Part shown: piece by piece, positions 43,239 to 51,783 of the stretch
How the letters are laid out: every line of letters begins with the position of its first letter
Numbering within the stretch: the first letter of the stretch is position 1
Origin: Paenibacillus polymyxa
Lineage (GTDB): Bacteria > Bacillota > Bacilli > Paenibacillales > Paenibacillaceae
DNA: 64,000 nucleotides
Assembly: GCF_018614975.1 (NCBI RefSeq)
Contig: NZ_JAGGNR010000010.1
Span: forward strand, 62,001 to 126,000
Direction of reading: 5' to 3'
Translations under genes and position numbers: made by a program
Notes under the pieces: model-generated
The model's input: the letters and a program-made list of their open reading frames with translations, nothing else
What the model was told of the DNA's origin: nothing
Databases searched by the model: none

Positions 43239-46200
43239 GTATCCAACCTAATGATAAAAAGCTGATTATCTTCGCTGACTCTGCGTTTCCCTTGGAGGGT
43301 ACTTTTCCAACTGAGCAGGCTCTGAATACATGGAAAGCAGTCGAAGAGATCACCGTTGTAAACGCCGAAGAACTTGCAGAGGTTTTGAAGACCACAGCAG
43401 GTGAAGGATGTCTAGTGAATCTGCACGCACCCTATTTCCCAAAATCCGCTTGGACGGAGATTGCAGCTTATCTGCATCAGGGCGGGAGCCTGATCAGTGT
43501 TGGTGGTGCGCCCTTCAAACGTCCGGTTCGATATGAGAATGGGGCATGGGTTGTCGAGTCCGAGCAGACTGCGTATCATCAGGAACTCTATATTCATGAG
43601 GCACTGAACGTATCTGCTGCCAATGTGCAATCGTACACATCATCTGAACAGATCCCGCTTCTCACTGGGAAAGAGGGGCTGTTCGAGAAGGCAGATACAT
43701 GGAATCTGGTTCCACATACAACCAAAACAAGTGATCTGCCCCACCAGATGGGTTCATCCGGCCCCATGAGTACGCAGATTTATCCATTACTTCGTGGCAT
43801 GAGTAAGGACGGACGCAGCATCGCCGCTCCGGTCGTTCTGTGGGAAAACTCGCGCGGGACTTTTGTTGGTTCACGCTGGATATTTGTACATCTGCCGCTG
43901 ACCACCTCATTCTGGGCGCAGGATGGCGCTGACGAGATTGTGAAGTGGGCGCAATTCTGTGCGCAAGGTGTAACCGAGTTATCCCTGAAAACGAATTATG
44001 CTTCGTATGAGCCAGATGAACGGGCTGTACTCACACTTCAAGGCCAGATTTTACAGCGTGCAGGCAATAGACTTATCGAGTCCGAGCTGTGGACGTTTGA
44101 CATAACCGTCGAGCATGAAAATCGCACAAGTGGCATGACAGAGAAGGTATGGAGCCATCAACTGGAGATGGAGCTTTCCGGTGAGCAGCGTTTCGAACGC
44201 ATACTTCTCCCGGTTTCCATTGAAAGTGGGCTGTATCGGATCGTTTGCCGCGTACAGGCACCTGACGGAGAGATTCGAATCTTGCGTCAAGGCTTCTGGG
44301 GACAGGATGCCGCATTGCTGGCAGAAGGGGAAGTGATTAGCCGCAGCAGAGATTATTTTGTAAAAGACGGACGTCCTCTGCCTGTTGTAGGCATGACCTA
44401 CATGACCTCCGATGTGGCACGGAAATTTCTGTTTCTGCCAAACGCGGATGTCTGGGATCGGGACATGGCTCAGATGGCGAAAGCAGGAATCAACTGGATT
44501 CGGACGGGAATCTGGACCGCCTATCGCAATATGATGCAGGTGGATGGTCATATGGCGGAGGATGTGCTCCGTGCCATTGATGCATTTATTTTAACGGCGA
44601 AACGGCATGGTTTACAGGTCACGTTCACTTTCTTCTCCTTTACACCGGAGACATGGGAAGGCGCGAATCCGTATCTGGACCCGCAGAGTGTGGAAGCACA
44701 GAAACGTTTCATCCGCAGCATCGTCAGTCGTCACACGCATACAACACATGTGGACTGGGATCTGATTAATGAGCCATCCATGTTTGATCCGGTGCGTATC
44801 TTCTCCGCTGGCCCACGCTCCGCGAGGGATTCGTACGAACAGCAGGCTTATATCGCTTGGCTTCAGCAGCGGCATGAGACGATTGAAGCGTTGCAGGAGG
44901 CATGGAACATGTCACCGAAGCAGCTTCCCAATTTTGCAGCCGCGGTGATCCCGGAGCCGGAAGAGATTAACTTTGATGTACAGGACATGCACAAGGCCAA
45001 AAAAGGAACACGCTGGCTTGATTATTGTCTTTTCTCCATGGAGATGCACAATATATGGGCCAGAGAGCTTGTAGGGACGATCAAGGATCTGGTTCCCGAT
45101 CATCTGGTTACTGTGGGGCAGGACGAAGCGCTTGGCGCACAACGTCCGTCACCGTTCTTCTATGAACGTGAAGTGGATTATACAACCGTGCATTCCTGGT
45201 GGTTAAACGATGATCTGATCTGGGATGGCATTTTCGCTAAAACGCCACATAAACCAAATCTCATTCAGGAGACGGGCATCATGTATGTGGAAACCCCGGA
45301 TGGCAGAGCGAAACGTACAGAGGAAGAGCTTCACAGCATATTGGAACGTAAATACGCGTATGCATTCGCCACAGGTGGCGCAGGAGCGGTGCAATGGATC
45401 TGGAACACCAATTACTATATGGATAACGCCAATGAGTCTCATATCGGAGCCCTTCGTGCAGATGGTACGGAGAAACCGGAGGCGGATGTGTCTTATGATT
45501 TTGGCCGATTCATGCATGGCATTCGTGATCTCTTTGAAGATCGTGAGCTGGAGGATATTGCAGTGGTGTTCCCGTATTCCAATGACTTCTCCAACCGTGC
45601 CCTGGCCTATGATGCCACAACGAAGCTTACTCGTGTGATGTCCTATGAGCTGAAACTGCCCTTCCGTGCGTTATCCGAATATCATCTGGAAGCACTGGAG
45701 CAGCAGCCACCGAAGCTGATTATTGTGCCGAGTCCACATAATATGGACAGCGATGCACTGCAACAATTGCTCACGTTTGCGGAGAAGGAAGGCACGATCT
45801 TGCTTATTACAGGGCCGCTGGGACTGGATGCGTACTGGAAGGCAACTGACCGGGCAGATCATATCGTAGGCAAACGCAGTCTGGGTAACGTGCAGCGGGA
45901 AGAACTGCTGAATATTAATGGCGTGAATCACCGGGTGAACTATGGACGGCGTCGTATCGCCGAGGTGGCGAAGGAGACTTTGCTTCATGGGGATAAAGGT
46001 ACACCAGATGAAGTACACGTTCTGCCTCTGGGCAAAGGGAAATTAATCTGGACCCCACTACCGCTCGAGTTAAATGGACGGGACGAGCCACTTGCTGCAT
46101 TGTATCGTTATGCAACCGAGATTTCGGGCATCGAACAGGAGTTGGAATGGATATCCGGTGGGGATATCGCTGGAATCTACGGCCGGAAGCTGAGTTTTCC

Positions 46201-46414
46201 AAAAGGAAATCTGTATGTATTTGTATCGGAGTTTGTCTTGAACCATGAGGTTCACGTAAGAGATCCACGTACAGGTGTATCGTACTCGTTCCAATTGGAG
46301 AAAAATCGTTCGGTGCTGTTTGCCACGGATGCTTCCGGAAAGCTGATTGCCGTGTATCGCCCTGATGAGGTTGAGATTGTACAACAAGATGAAAGAGGTG
46401 GGATAACACGATGA
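43235..46414 (+). CDS. Large clan GH-A glycosidase, candidate core beta-mannosidase
   Basis: 1059 residues, coupled by ATGA overlaps to GH125 before and GH38 after. Order: a class-I-amidotransferase-like N-terminal domain (KKLIIFADSAFPLEGTF), a beta-sandwich region to about 370, a GH-A barrel with acid/base E513 in DWDLINEPS and nucleophile E679 in NLIQETGIMY, then a second amidotransferase-like domain (KLIIVPSPHNMDSDALQQLL) and a beta-rich end. The two Glu at the ends of strands 4 and 7 mark a retaining enzyme. The architecture recalls GH42 but the N-terminal part is unusual. Given its neighbours, cleavage of Man-beta-1,4-GlcNAc is the missing step it could supply. No signal peptide. Confidence 0.8.
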   Translation: MSIQPNDKKLIIFADSAFPLEGTFPTEQALNTWKAVEEITVVNAEELAEVLKTTAGEGCLVNLHAPYFPKSAWTEIAAYLHQGGSLISVGGAPFKRPVRYENGAWVVESEQTAYHQELYIHEALNVSAANVQSYTSSEQIPLLTGKEGLFEKADTWNLVPHTTKTSDLPHQMGSSGPMSTQIYPLLRGMSKDGRSIAAPVVLWENSRGTFVGSRWIFVHLPLTTSFWAQDGADEIVKWAQFCAQGVTELSLKTNYASYEPDERAVLTLQGQILQRAGNRLIESELWTFDITVEHENRTSGMTEKVWSHQLEMELSGEQRFERILLPVSIESGLYRIVCRVQAPDGEIRILRQGFWGQDAALLAEGEVISRSRDYFVKDGRPLPVVGMTYMTSDVARKFLFLPNADVWDRDMAQMAKAGINWIRTGIWTAYRNMMQVDGHMAEDVLRAIDAFILTAKRHGLQVTFTFFSFTPETWEGANPYLDPQSVEAQKRFIRSIVSRHTHTTHVDWDLINEPSMFDPVRIFSAGPRSARDSYEQQAYIAWLQQRHETIEALQEAWNMSPKQLPNFAAAVIPEPEEINFDVQDMHKAKKGTRWLDYCLFSMEMHNIWARELVGTIKDLVPDHLVTVGQDEALGAQRPSPFFYEREVDYTTVHSWWLNDDLIWDGIFAKTPHKPNLIQETGIMYVETPDGRAKRTEEELHSILERKYAYAFATGGAGAVQWIWNTNYYMDNANESHIGALRADGTEKPEADVSYDFGRFMHGIRDLFEDRELEDIAVVFPYSNDFSNRALAYDATTKLTRVMSYELKLPFRALSEYHLEALEQQPPKLIIVPSPHNMDSDALQQLLTFAEKEGTILLITGPLGLDAYWKATDRADHIVGKRSLGNVQREELLNINGVNHRVNYGRRRIAEVAKETLLHGDKGTPDEVHVLPLGKGKLIWTPLPLELNGRDEPLAALYRYATEISGIEQELEWISGGDIAGIYGRKLSFPKGNLYVFVSEFVLNHEVHVRDPRTGVSYSFQLEKNRSVLFATDASGKLIAVYRPDEVEIVQQDERGGITR

Positions 46415-49206
46415 CCAAACGGACAAACAAGTCGAAGAGAGCACATATTATTTCGCATACCCACTGGGATCGGGAATGGTACTTGCCGTATGAGAAGCAT
46501 CATATGCGGCTCATTCAGCTTGTCGATTCACTGTTGGATCAGCTGGATGAGGGATCAGACTATAAAAGCTTTTATTTGGATGGACAAACGATAATTATCG
46601 ATGACTATCTTCAGGTTCGCCCGGAGCAGAAGGAACGACTGGAGAAGCATATCCGCAATGGGCGGATTGTGATTGGACCATGGTACATTTTGCAGGATGC
46701 GTTTCTGACGAGCGGAGAAGCCAATGTGCGCAACATGCAGGTTGGACATAAGGATGCCAAACGTTACGGCACCCCTTCGAAAATTGGTTACTTTCCCGAT
46801 ACATTTGGATTGGTCGGGCAGACTCCGCAGCTGATGCAGCAATCTGGCATTGATAATGTGTTTTTTGGTCGTGGTGTGAAGCCTACGGGGTTCAATAATA
46901 CGGTATCGGATGCCGGATATGAATCAAGCTTCTCGGAGCTGATGTGGGAAGGACCAGACGGATCGAAAGTACTTGGTGTATTATTTGCCAACTGGTACTC
47001 CAACGGAAATGAAGTTCCAGTAGATGAGGAATCGGCCCGTAAGTTCTGGGAAACCAAGCTTGCAGATGCCGAGAAATATGCATCAACCAATGAGCTGCTG
47101 TACATGAACGGATGTGATCACCAGCCGATTCAGCGAGACCTGCCAGAAGCGATTCGTATGGCTGAACAATTATATCCCGATATCGAGTTTGTTCACTCGA
47201 ATTTTCCGGATTATCTGGAAGCTTTGAGAGCATCGTCTGAACATGAACTGTCCACGGTCAAAGGCGAACTGCGCAGTCAGCGTACCGATGGCTGGGGGAC
47301 TCTGGTCAACACCGCCTCGGCTCGTGTGTATCTGAAGCAGATGAACCAGCTGGGCCAGACCATGCTGGAAAAAGTGGCTGAACCACTGGCATCCTATGCC
47401 TATCTGCTTGGGCAAGCCTACCCACATGATCAACTGACCTATGCCTGGAAAACGCTGATGCAAAATCACCCGCATGACAGCATCTGTGGATGCAGTGTGG
47501 ATGAGGTGCACCGCGAGATGGTGACACGGTTTTATAAGAGCCGTCATGTGGCAGAGGCACTGATTGAAGAGAGCACCAGCCAGATTGCTACAGCTGTCGA
47601 TACCTCCATATTTGAGCGTTACGGCGAAAATGCCCGGCCTGTTGTGGTATTTAATACAACGGGGTGGGAACGAAGCGGTGTAGTTCAGATGGAACTGGAC
47701 GCAGCTCGGTTGTATTTCCGGGATGGATATACACTGGAAGAGATGGCCGCGCAGATGAACGCCGTGGACCTTTCAGATCGCATACTGGTTGATGAAGAGG
47801 GTAACCACATTCCATGTACGGTGGAGGATCTGGGTCTGCAATTCGGCTATGATCTGCCGGATGATCGCTTCCGTCAGCCGTATAGCTGTCGGCGTGTTCG
47901 TATTTATTTTGAAGCAGAGCATGTAGCTGCATTGGGCTTGAAGACTTATGCGTTGGTGAACTCAGTGGATCATGCCAAGAGTGGCTCTCCGTCGACAACG
48001 ACTACGCTGTTGCGTGGTGAACGGGGTATGGAAAATCAACATATGACCGTCACGATTGCAGACAATGGCTCATTCACACTCACGGATAAACGAACAGGCC
48101 GGACTTACAAGGATCTTGGCGTGTACGAAAATGTGGGCGATATCGGCAATGAATACATGTTTAAGCAGCCAGAGAACGAAGTGGCGCGAACAACTGAAAC
48201 ACTTCAGGCTGAGATTCGGGTCCTTGAAGATACATCATACTTGGCCTCATTCGAGGTGATTCATCATTGGGAAATACCGGAGTCAGCGGATGAGATGCTG
48301 GATCAGGAACAGCGGGAACTGATTTATTATCCACACCGCAAAGCCCAGCGTTCAACTAAAATGATTCCACTCCAGATCCGTACAGTGATATCACTGAGTC
48401 GTAATGGAAAAGGTGTCCAATTAAAAACGACCTTCAACAATCAGGCGAAGGAGCATCGAGTACGTGCTCTTTTCCCAACGGATCTTGTATCTGCTGTTCA
48501 TCATGTGGACTCCATGTTCGAAATTGCTACACGTGAAAATACGCCTGCACCGGAGTGGCAAAATCCAAGCAATACACAGCATCAACAGAATTTTGTGGAT
48601 GTGAGTGAACAAGAAGCCGGTTTGGTCGTTGCCAATCTGGGCCTGAATGAATATGAAGTTCTTCAAGATGGGCGTAACACCATCGCCGTAACGCTGCTTC
48701 GTGCTGTGGGTGAACTTGGAGATTGGGGCTTGTTCCCGACACCGGAAGCACAATGCCTTGGTGAACATTCGTTTCAGATCGAGATCATTCCGCATGATGG
48801 AAATGGTGTAGCGTCAGGTGCATATATTGAGGCCTATCAGTTCCAGATTCCTTGGACGTTGGCACAAACCGAAGTACACCCAGGTTATCTGACACCTAGC
48901 AACACACCGTTTGCATGGCAAGGAGACGGTTTAGCATTTTCTTCAATCAAGGTACATGAGAATTCCGGCGATGTCATGTTACGCTGGTTCAATATGACCA
49001 CCGACTCTGCTATGCTGAAACTTGCGACATCACAAGCGAATCCACAGCCATTCGAAACGGCATACAAAAGCAACATCCTGGAGGAAGAGGGCGAAATGCT
49101 TCATGCCCACAGCATAGAAGACGCGTCGACATTATCATTTGCCAGTAAGGAATGGAGCATACAGACAGGTTCATGCGAGATCATTACTGTAGGCTTGCGC
49201 CGCTGA
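46411..49206 (+). CDS. Alpha-mannosidase GH38, bacterial MngB-like
   Basis: 931 residues, ATGA overlap with the previous gene. HIISHTHWDREWYLPYEKH carries the zinc His and Asp; the nucleophile Asp is in IGYFPDTFGLVGQTPQ; another zinc His is in LMQNHPHDSICGCSVDEVH. The rest is the family's beta-rich C-terminal half, ending ILEEEGEMLHAHS and a short strand. It belongs to the shorter bacterial GH38 branch that contains mannosylglycerate hydrolase and streptococcal N-glycan mannosidases. With the first GH38 and GH125 it would cover the alpha-1,2/1,3/1,6 linkages of high-mannose glycans. Last gene of the operon. Confidence 0.93.
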   Translation: MTKRTNKSKRAHIISHTHWDREWYLPYEKHHMRLIQLVDSLLDQLDEGSDYKSFYLDGQTIIIDDYLQVRPEQKERLEKHIRNGRIVIGPWYILQDAFLTSGEANVRNMQVGHKDAKRYGTPSKIGYFPDTFGLVGQTPQLMQQSGIDNVFFGRGVKPTGFNNTVSDAGYESSFSELMWEGPDGSKVLGVLFANWYSNGNEVPVDEESARKFWETKLADAEKYASTNELLYMNGCDHQPIQRDLPEAIRMAEQLYPDIEFVHSNFPDYLEALRASSEHELSTVKGELRSQRTDGWGTLVNTASARVYLKQMNQLGQTMLEKVAEPLASYAYLLGQAYPHDQLTYAWKTLMQNHPHDSICGCSVDEVHREMVTRFYKSRHVAEALIEESTSQIATAVDTSIFERYGENARPVVVFNTTGWERSGVVQMELDAARLYFRDGYTLEEMAAQMNAVDLSDRILVDEEGNHIPCTVEDLGLQFGYDLPDDRFRQPYSCRRVRIYFEAEHVAALGLKTYALVNSVDHAKSGSPSTTTTLLRGERGMENQHMTVTIADNGSFTLTDKRTGRTYKDLGVYENVGDIGNEYMFKQPENEVARTTETLQAEIRVLEDTSYLASFEVIHHWEIPESADEMLDQEQRELIYYPHRKAQRSTKMIPLQIRTVISLSRNGKGVQLKTTFNNQAKEHRVRALFPTDLVSAVHHVDSMFEIATRENTPAPEWQNPSNTQHQQNFVDVSEQEAGLVVANLGLNEYEVLQDGRNTIAVTLLRAVGELGDWGLFPTPEAQCLGEHSFQIEIIPHDGNGVASGAYIEAYQFQIPWTLAQTEVHPGYLTPSNTPFAWQGDGLAFSSIKVHENSGDVMLRWFNMTTDSAMLKLATSQANPQPFETAYKSNILEEEGEMLHAHSIEDASTLSFASKEWSIQTGSCEIITVGLRR

Positions 49207-49288
49207 TAGAAGTTGTTTAAAAGTCCGCTTTTGTCCAGCTTCCTTCCCTCGTCTCCATACTGAAAAACAGACTTTTGACCACCCACCA
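49207..49288. repeat. Element B copy 2, degenerate
   Basis: GAAGTTGTTTAAAAGTCCGCTTTTG at the left and CTGAAAAACAGACTTTTGACC at the right match the ends of element B. It starts one base after the last glycan gene and may double as its terminator; it marks the island edge. Confidence 0.55.
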
Positions 49289-49372
49289 AAAGGTACAGGA
49301 CTGCAAGTGTACTATAAACTAGGCATTACGTACGGTGGTGGAAGGGTTACGCTAATTTGCCAGATGTATCTG

Positions 49373-49401
49373 TTGAGTTATTGGTTGTTTTTCTATAGAA
49401 T
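49373..49401 (+). promoter_or_regulatory. Candidate promoter of dnaI
   Basis: TTGAGT (49373-49378), 17 bases, TAGAAT (49396-49401). The leader to the start codon is about 100 bases. Confidence 0.5.
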
Positions 49402-49506
49402 GAACAGTAGAATTGCAAATGATCGAAAGTTCCTATGCCATCAAGAAGGTCACAGGTAGACTTCAATTGTTCATTCTATATTGAAACATTAAGGGGGCTT
49501 GAAGCC

Positions 49507-50457
49507 ATGGAATCCTTGGGAGGACTGCTTCAGCAGCTGAACCCTGCCTTTCGTGAGCAATCGCGGCGGATTGCGGCGGAATTAATGCAAGATCCGTACG
49601 TACGCGAATTCCGCGCAGGTCATCCTGAACTGCAAGATGCACAGCTCATGACCGATCTGAGCAAGCTGTTTCAGTACGCCAAAGACTCAAAGAACTGTGC
49701 GAATTGTCCGGGACTCGACAACTGTCCTAACGATTTTCAGGGCCACTTTTGCAAGCTGGAAGTAGAACATTTTAACGGTAAACCCGAAATCATAGATATA
49801 AAAGCACCTTGTTCCAAACATATCGCCCGGCAAAATGAACATATCATCAAGCAACGCATTCGCAGTTTCTATGTGGACGAGCGTGCGCTCAGTGCCGGAT
49901 ACAACGACGTGGAGATCATGGGCAAGGATCGGATGCGTGCTCCGGCAGTGAATCAGGTGCTTCGTTATATTAGGGAGACCAAGGAGAATGGATTATCTCC
50001 GCAAGGACTGTTTCTGGAAGGAACATTCGGGACAGGCAAGACGTTCCTGATGTGTTATCTGCTGCATGAACTGGCGGTGGCAGGCCACACGGGTGTCATC
50101 ATCTATATGCCTGACTTTGTGGAGGATCTGAAATCCATGATCAGTGAAGGAAACAAGCTGAAGGAAATGACGGATGTTCTAAAAAGCTGTGATCTGCTCA
50201 TCTTTGATGATATCGGGGCAGAGAATCTGAATCCTTGGGTACGAGATCATGTGATGGGGTCCATTCTGAACTATCGGATGAATCGCAAACCAACGTTCTA
50301 TACGTCCAATTATAGTCTCGATGGGCTGGAGAAACATCTTAGCTTCACCAATCGGGACGGCGAGGAAATGAATAAAGGCCAGCGTTTGATGGACCGGATT
50401 CGTCCATTTGTGGATGTCATCTCCGTTCGAGGTGAGAATCAGCGGGGCAAGGGTTGA
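49507..50457 (+). CDS. dnaI: Primosomal helicase loader DnaI
   Basis: 316 residues from the ATG at 49507, nine bases after AAGGGGG; the longer frame to 49435 has no site. The N-terminal domain holds a zinc-binding set (NCANCPGLDNCPNDFQGHFC and APCSKH) that binds the helicase. The C-terminal AAA+ domain has Walker A LEGTFGTGKTF (K178), Walker B LLIFDDIGAEN and the arginine finger region near SFTNRDGEEMNK. DnaI loads the replicative helicase with DnaB and DnaD. It normally sits directly behind dnaB; here it has its own promoter 28.8 kb away. Confidence 0.95.
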   Translation: MESLGGLLQQLNPAFREQSRRIAAELMQDPYVREFRAGHPELQDAQLMTDLSKLFQYAKDSKNCANCPGLDNCPNDFQGHFCKLEVEHFNGKPEIIDIKAPCSKHIARQNEHIIKQRIRSFYVDERALSAGYNDVEIMGKDRMRAPAVNQVLRYIRETKENGLSPQGLFLEGTFGTGKTFLMCYLLHELAVAGHTGVIIYMPDFVEDLKSMISEGNKLKEMTDVLKSCDLLIFDDIGAENLNPWVRDHVMGSILNYRMNRKPTFYTSNYSLDGLEKHLSFTNRDGEEMNKGQRLMDRIRPFVDVISVRGENQRGKG

Positions 50458-50565
50458 ACCGATGCACTTTAATGAAATGGTTTCGATAAAGGTTGATCTT
50501 CAAATTAACGGTTGAGCTTTCCATTTTATAATCAGAGCTGATTGCATTCATAGCTAAAGTAGTCC

Positions 50566-50610
50566 CAAAAAAAGCCTGGCTTTCGCATTGTCGCGAAAAC
50601 CGGGCTTTTC
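50566..50610. terminator. Bidirectional terminator between dnaI and a small gene
   Basis: AAGCCTGG (50572-50579) pairs with CCGGGCTT (50600-50607) around a TTTCGC/GCGAAA stem; A7 and TTTTC flank it. Confidence 0.85.
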
Positions 50611-50636
50611 TGGTCCTGCGTGAGCCTGGAAGCATC

Positions 50637-50792
50637 CTATTCGGTGAGGAATTTGAAGATAACCATACCGAAAAAGATCACTGTCATCAGGCCGGCCATG
50701 CCGGCAACACCCGCGATCAGATCAAACAGATCGTTGCGGGGTTCCTCGTTCACATGTTCACGCGGGTCGCTGATCCGCACATTTGCGTCCAT
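50637..50792 (-). CDS. Small single-helix membrane protein
   Basis: 51 residues from the ATG at 50792 with AAGGAGG seven bases upstream; the longer frame to 50966 is leader. The first 25 residues are polar and acidic (DANVRISDPREHVNEEPRND), followed by one helix (AGVAGMAGLMTVIFFGMVIF). I do not recognise the family. It sits tail to tail with dnaI and divergent from trxA. Confidence 0.7.
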   Translation of the reverse strand: MDANVRISDPREHVNEEPRNDLFDLIAGVAGMAGLMTVIFFGMVIFKFLTE

Positions 50793-51056
50793 GTTATTGC
50801 CTCCTTGTAGGGAATGACAGCTTGCCCATGTGGGGGCTGAAACCCGGAGTAATTTTAGTATACTTGGAAAAGAAAGCGTTTGTAAAGATTTTGAAGTTGG
50901 TATGACACATCCTGTAATTGTGAAGATTTGATGTTGGGAAGATGAACATTGTAGCGTTGAATTCACAAGTTTGACGTACCTGTGTTATACTGGAAGTGTC
51001 GTTCACGACGTTACAGGTTAAAATAAACCGTAAGTATATATAAGGAGGACAATTTC

Positions 51057-51374
51057 ATGGCTATTGTTAACGTATCCGATCAATCCTTCAACGCTGAAGT
51101 AGAAGGCGAAGGAACGGTTCTTGTTGATTTCTGGGCGCCTTGGTGTGGTCCTTGTAAAATGCTCGCTCCAATCCTGGAAGAGCTGTCCGCAGAAGTTGGC
51201 GATGCAGTGAAAATTGCTAAAGTTAACGTGGATGAAAATCCGGAATCCGCTTCCCGCTTTGGCGTAATGAGCATTCCAACTTTGATCTTCTTCAAAGACG
51301 GTCAACCGGTAGATAAAGTGGTTGGTCTGAACTCGAAAGATGCGCTCAAAGGAATTATCGCAAAACACCAATAA
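51057..51374 (+). CDS. trxA: Thioredoxin
   Basis: 105 residues, ATG after AAGGAGG. Active site WCGPCK with C30 and C33; VDFWAPWCGPCKMLAPIL and the cis-Pro loop MSIPTLIFFKDG are typical. It is the general cytoplasmic dithiol reductant, supplied by thioredoxin reductase. A TATACT -10 lies near 50990 with a TTCACA-like -35 18 bases upstream. Monocistronic with its own terminator; uvrC follows, as is common for trxA-uvrC pairs in Bacillales. Confidence 0.97.
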   Translation: MAIVNVSDQSFNAEVEGEGTVLVDFWAPWCGPCKMLAPILEELSAEVGDAVKIAKVNVDENPESASRFGVMSIPTLIFFKDGQPVDKVVGLNSKDALKGIIAKHQ

Positions 51375-51390
51375 GTTACAGGCTTACACA

Positions 51391-51424
51391 TACGCCTCCG
51401 GTTTACATGCCGGGGGCGTTTTGC
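51391..51424 (+). terminator. Terminator of trxA
   Basis: ACGCCTCCGG pairs with CCGGGGGCGT, followed by TTTTG. Confidence 0.85.
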
Positions 51425-51484
51425 GTCGAATATCTTTATACAGGACAATATAAAGTATACTATTTATATAAAATGAAACTTGAA

Positions 51485-51565
51485 ATTTACATGTTTAACG
51501 AAGAAGACAGAAATGAACTGTAGAAGCATAGCTGTTGCAATTTTTATCCGAGTTTCACCTTTATA
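51485..51565 (+). repeat. Decayed left half of element A
   Basis: ACATGTTTAACGAAGAAGACAG through TTTTTATCCGAGTTTCACC parallels the left half of copy 4, but the GGGGATAA right half is missing. Confidence 0.4.
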
Positions 51566-51575
51566 TGTATTGGAC

Positions 51576-51734
51576 TAATTACTCACACAATAGCGGAGAG
51601 AACAGAAAAAACCTGAAAAAGCGAAGCGTTCGCCTTTATCCCCGGATTTTCCCCTTAAAAAGGGGAATCAAAAAAATCTGGGGATAACAGCGATTGGAAG
51701 GTTGTTCTGTTATCGTAGTGTTCGTGTGAATTAT
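51576..51734 (+). repeat. Element A copy 5
   Basis: Core CGCCTTTATCCCCGGATTTT, CCCC/GGGG stem, AATCTGGGGATAACAGCG. Outer arms TCACAC/GTGTGA and AACAGAAAAAACCT/AGGTTGTTCTGTT pair. Between trxA and uvrC. Confidence 0.85.
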
Positions 51735-51783
51735 TTGCAGGATGAGGATTTCAGTTTTTTCGGGAAGGAGGATTCACCGAATT

